The translations under genes were made by a program, and so were the position numbers. The notes below the pieces were generated by a model. The model did not search any database, had not been told where the DNA came from, and saw only the letters and a list, made by a program, of their open reading frames with translations. Positions 61,880 to 64,000 of a stretch of DNA of 64,000 bases are shown here, piece by piece. Position 1 is the stretch's first letter; each line of letters opens with the position of its first letter. Location: the NCBI RefSeq assembly GCF_030403745.1, contig NZ_JAQMWP010000001.1, positions 620,001 through 684,000 on the forward strand, read 5' to 3'. This DNA comes from Streptomyces sp. S.PB5 (lineage in GTDB: Bacteria > Actinomycetota > Actinomycetes > Streptomycetales > Streptomycetaceae).

Positions 61880-61891
61880 CACGATGTCAGG
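61880..61891 (+). promoter_or_regulatory. Leaderless promoter (-10) of the DUF2567 gene
   Basis: CACGAT (61880-61885) is followed by 6 nt and the GTG at 61892. The same hexamer and spacing occur at 47808. The -35 is weak. Confidence 0.4.
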
Positions 61892-62563
61892 GTGACCGCA
61901 CCGCTGACTCCTCCTCCGCCGCCGAGCGATCCGTCCCCGCACCAGGCCGCCTGGCAGGTGCCGCCGCCCTATGGGCCCGGGGGGCCGGGTCCCGCGTACG
62001 AACAGGACGGCCCCGGTATGAAGACCGAACTGCGGGAGGCCGCGGTGGTCGCGGTCGCGGTGGCGCTCGGTGGGGTGCTGCTGGGGGTGCTGTGGTGGTG
62101 GCTGGCTCCCTCCGTGCCGTTGGTGGGGGATGTCGTCGACAAGAGCTGGGTCGTCTACCTCGGGGACAGCGAAGGGGAGCAGGCGGTGGGGGTGGACGGA
62201 ACGTTCACTCTGCTCGCGTTGGCGTTCGGGTTCTTGAGCGCGCTCGTGGTGTTTCTGGTGCGGCGGCGGGGCGGGGTGCCGCTGGTTGTCGCGCTGGGGG
62301 TCGGTGGGTTGCTCGGATCGCTGCTGGCCTGGCGGGTGGGGGTCTGGCTCGGGCCCGCGCAGGATGTGATCGCCCATGCGAAGTCCGTGGGCAAGGGGGT
62401 CACGTTCTCGGCGCCGTTGAAGTTGGGGGCGAAGGGGGCGTTGCTGGCGTGGTCGCTTGCGGGGCTGGTGGTGCATCTGGGGCTGACGGCGCTGTTCGGG
62501 CCGCGGGATCCGGATCCGTACCAGCAGGGGCCGTACGGGCCTCATGGGGCGCCGTTGTCGTAG
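61892..62563 (+). CDS. DUF2567 family membrane protein
   Basis: A 223-aa protein. A Pro-rich N-terminus (TAPLTPPPPPSDPSPHQAAW) precedes four helices: AVVAVAVALGGVLLGVLWWW near 52-71, LLALAFGFLSALVVFLVRR near 107-125, VPLVVALGVGGLLGSLLAW near 131-149 and GALLAWSLAGLVVHLGLTAL near 188-207. The arrangement fits the DUF2567 family found in actinobacteria, with no known role. GTG 61892 sits 6 nt after a possible -10 box; no Shine-Dalgarno sequence is present. The gene ends before a dispersed repeat. Confidence 0.8.
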   Translation: MTAPLTPPPPPSDPSPHQAAWQVPPPYGPGGPGPAYEQDGPGMKTELREAAVVAVAVALGGVLLGVLWWWLAPSVPLVGDVVDKSWVVYLGDSEGEQAVGVDGTFTLLALAFGFLSALVVFLVRRRGGVPLVVALGVGGLLGSLLAWRVGVWLGPAQDVIAHAKSVGKGVTFSAPLKLGAKGALLAWSLAGLVVHLGLTALFGPRDPDPYQQGPYGPHGAPLS

Positions 62564-62590
62564 GTGGTGGGTGTGTGTGGTTGCGGGCGG

Positions 62591-62703
62591 GCTTTTTCTC
62601 GCCCCCGCCGCCCCTACCCGTCCCGTCCCTGGGGGCTGCCGCCCCCAGACCCCCGCTTCGGCCCCGAAAGGGCCTCGTCCTCAAACGCCGGACGGGCTGA
62701 AAA
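62591..62703. repeat. Dispersed Streptomyces intergenic repeat
   Basis: This segment (TTTTTCTCGCCCCCGCCGCC to GCCGGACGGGCTGAAA) matches an element I know to recur in many Streptomyces genomes. It contains hairpins CTGGGGGC/GCCCCCAG (62629-62636 and 62641-62648) and GGCCC/GGGCC (62660-62664 and 62670-62674). The right end forms a further near-perfect inverted repeat with 62707-62721. It probably also terminates transcription from both sides. Confidence 0.7.
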
Positions 62704-62740
62704 CACCCCTCCGGCGTTGAGGCGTGCCGTTCCTGGATGT

Positions 62741-62815
62741 TTACGCCGGGCGACTGCCGTGGTTTGCGCGGCGCTTCTTGAGGCGCCACTTCCGCTTGCG
62801 CGTTTTCTTCGACAT
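62741..62815 (-). CDS. Small ribosomal protein bL37 / AURKAIP1-COX24 domain protein, 24 aa
   Basis: A 24-residue, highly basic peptide: starts MSKKTRKRKWRLKK and ends RRANHGSRPA. The KxRxKKANHG-like end matches the small actinobacterial 50S protein bL37 (annotated in Streptomyces as AURKAIP1/COX24 domain protein). The ATG is preceded by CGAGGAAC, a good Shine-Dalgarno sequence, which is buried in a perfect 8-bp hairpin (62816-62839). It is 41 bp downstream of ybaK on the same strand and ends before the dispersed repeat. Confidence 0.85.
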   Translation of the reverse strand: MSKKTRKRKWRLKKRRANHGSRPA

Positions 62816-62839
62816 GTTCCTCGTACCTAGTCGAGGAAC
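62816..62839 (-). promoter_or_regulatory. Hairpin masking the bL37 ribosome binding site
   Basis: Minus strand: GTTCCTCG-ACTAGGTA-CGAGGAAC-ATG. The arms (62832-62839 and 62816-62823) pair perfectly over 8 bp, and the second arm contains the Shine-Dalgarno sequence directly before the start codon. Confidence 0.75.
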
Positions 62840-62856
62840 CCGGGCTCGTCGAGGGG

Positions 62857-63360
62857 TCACGCACGGCCGATGGGGGCCACCGTCGCTTCCGTCAGTCTGG
62901 TGAGGTCCTCGGGGGACAATTCGACCTCCAGGCCCCTTCGGCCCGCCGAGATGCAGATCGTGGTGTGGGCGGAGGCCGAGGCGTCCAGGACCGTCCGGAG
63001 CTTCTTGCGCTGGCCCAGGGGGGAGATGCCGCCTCGGACGTAGCCGGTGGTGCGTTCGGCCAGGGTCGGGTCGGCCATGGTCGCCCGTTTGCCGCCCACC
63101 GCGGTGGCCAGGGCCTTCAGGTCCAGTTGGCCCGCCACCGGGACCACCGCCACCGTCAGGGCGCCGTCCACGTCCGCCACCAGCGTCTTGAACACGCGGT
63201 CAGGGGAGACGCCCATCGCCTCCGCCGCCTCCTCGCCGTAGGAGGGGTGCGCGGGGTCGTGGTCGTAGGCGTGGACCGTGTACGGGACCTCGGCCGCCGT
63301 CAGGGCCACCGTTGCCGGGGTTCCGGCCGACTGCTGCTGCTTCTTCTGCTTCTTCGCCAT
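62857..63360 (-). CDS. ybaK: YbaK-type Cys-tRNA(Pro)/aminoacyl-tRNA deacylase
   Basis: A 167-aa cytosolic trans-editing protein that hydrolyses Cys-tRNA-Pro. A Lys/Gln-rich N-terminus (MAKKQKKQQQSA) precedes the YbaK fold: VHAYDHDPAHPSYGEEAAEA near 30, VSPDRVFKTLVADVDGAL near 51 with the catalytic Lys of the VFKTL motif, VAVVPVAGQLDLKALATAVG near 72, and GYVRGGISPLGQRKK near 106, a typical loop. The length is right for the family. The ATG lies 15 bp past the upstream gene's stop. Confidence 0.93.
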   Translation of the reverse strand: MAKKQKKQQQSAGTPATVALTAAEVPYTVHAYDHDPAHPSYGEEAAEAMGVSPDRVFKTLVADVDGALTVAVVPVAGQLDLKALATAVGGKRATMADPTLAERTTGYVRGGISPLGQRKKLRTVLDASASAHTTICISAGRRGLEVELSPEDLTRLTEATVAPIGRA

Positions 63361-63375
63361 TGATGCCGTCCCGGC

Positions 63376-64000
63376 TCAGTTCATACTCGTCGGGCCGCGC
63401 GTCAGGTCCGACGCCGGCAAGGACGGCAGGTTACGGATGATCGAGGTCTCCGAGCGAAGGAGTTTCAGTTCGTCCCGGAGGCGGGACGCGGTGTCGGGGG
63501 ACTGGAGCAGGCGCTGCTTGGTGGGGGTGTCCAGCATCATCGCGGCGGCCACCAGGTAGGAGACCACCCCTGGTTCGTCGGGGAGTTCCGAGCCCGTGGT
63601 CAGGGAGCGTTCCCGGGCGCCCGCCAGGCGCTTCTGGTACTGGCGGAAGGCTCGCAGGACACCCTCGGCCAGTGCCCCGGCCTCTTCGCCCGGGTCCTCC
63701 GGCAGTGCCTCCAGCTCCGCCGTCAGGTACGGGCCCGACGCGTCCACGGACAGCAGGCGGACCCTTGTCGTACCCGTCGCCAGTACCTCGAACGTGCCGT
63801 CGGCCCGCTCCCGGATCGTCGCCGCGTCCGCGATGCAGCCCGTGCCGTGGAACGCCTTGATCGGGTCCGCGCCGAAGCCCGCCGCGGGGCCGCGCTCGGG
63901 CACCGCCGTCGGATCGGGCATGCCGGGAGCGCTCGCGGCGACCTCGAGGCCGTCGCGGATCGCGACGACGGCGAAGCGGCGCGGTTCGTCCTCGGGGGTC
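63376..64000 (-). CDS. Lon-substrate-binding-domain protein, 3' part
   Basis: A leftward gene whose 5' end lies beyond the right edge; 207 codons plus stop are visible. The frame enters with PEDEPRRFAVVAIRDGLEV, continues with CIADAATIRERADGTFEVLA and TGTTRVRLLSVDASGPYLTA, and ends with a helical part (LRDELKLLRSETSIIRNLPS). This is the N-domain of Lon proteases (LON substrate-binding domain) as a stand-alone protein without ATPase. Such proteins are common in actinobacteria; their role is unknown. The ATG at 63921 is internal, not the true start. Confidence 0.88.
   Translation of the reverse strand, partial: TPEDEPRRFAVVAIRDGLEVAASAPGMPDPTAVPERGPAAGFGADPIKAFHGTGCIADAATIRERADGTFEVLATGTTRVRLLSVDASGPYLTAELEALPEDPGEEAGALAEGVLRAFRQYQKRLAGARERSLTTGSELPDEPGVVSYLVAAAMMLDTPTKQRLLQSPDTASRLRDELKLLRSETSIIRNLPSLPASDLTRGPTSMN

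Overview
The window is high-GC DNA with strong third-position G/C bias, frequent GTG starts, GTGA/ATGA stop-start overlaps and gene content that point to a Streptomyces (or close actinomycete) chromosome. It is a core region centred on the division and cell wall (dcw) cluster. I see no phage, IS element, CRISPR array, rRNA or tRNA. Product names come from recognising motifs and protein families by eye; no search was run.

Layout. 1-3.8 kb: end of an Rv2175c-type regulator, a long gene-free spacer, thiE, metF and a membrane protein with a Tyr/Gln/Gly-rich tail. 4-10.3 kb: CrtI-like FAD oxidoreductase, DUF4126 membrane protein, and a leftward operon of a degenerate ABC-type ATPase, a YhgE/Pip membrane protein and a TetR regulator, with a palindromic operator in front. 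10.4-12.9 kb: SAV_6107-type HEPN protein, SAM methyltransferase, DUF3040 protein. 13.1-18.7 kb: leftward MoxR / DUF58 / TgpA-type transglutaminase operon and a beta-carbonic anhydrase. 18.8-36.7 kb: dcw cluster rsmH(mraW)-ftsL-ftsI-murE-murF-mraY-murD-ftsW-murG-ftsQ-ftsZ-pgeF-yggS-sepF-yggT-divIVA, closed by a strong terminator; no mraZ is seen. 37.1-40.65 kb: leftward ileS with a translational T-box leader. 40.8-46.6 kb: DksA-type protein with an H1-like tail, lspA, rluD, a GNAT, a Na+/H+ antiporter and an SDR. 46.7-54.4 kb: MscS channel, hydrolase, secreted M43 metalloprotease, Tat-exported PhoD phosphatase, DsbA-like thioredoxin-fold protein, an unknown membrane protein and a DUF2252 protein. 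54.6-64 kb: dnaE, a 54-aa protein, a NYN protein, an ABC exporter pair, a DUF2567 membrane protein, the 24-aa ribosomal protein bL37, YbaK and the end of a Lon-substrate-domain protein.

Regulation is the most interesting layer. Promoters of the RecA-independent DNA-damage type (TTGTCRGTG-N8-TAnnnT; activated by PafBC in mycobacteria) appear in front of dnaE, the CrtI-like oxidoreductase and, with one -10 deviation, the HEPN gene; weaker versions precede rluD and ileS. About ten genes have a -10 box 6-8 nt before the start codon, which implies leaderless mRNAs. Other candidates include a hairpin covering the bL37 ribosome binding site, a 9-bp hairpin inside the end of ftsW, inverted repeats before ftsZ, a 40-codon ORF in the rsmH leader, a duplicated 3' gene end after the SDR, and G-rich tandem repeats.
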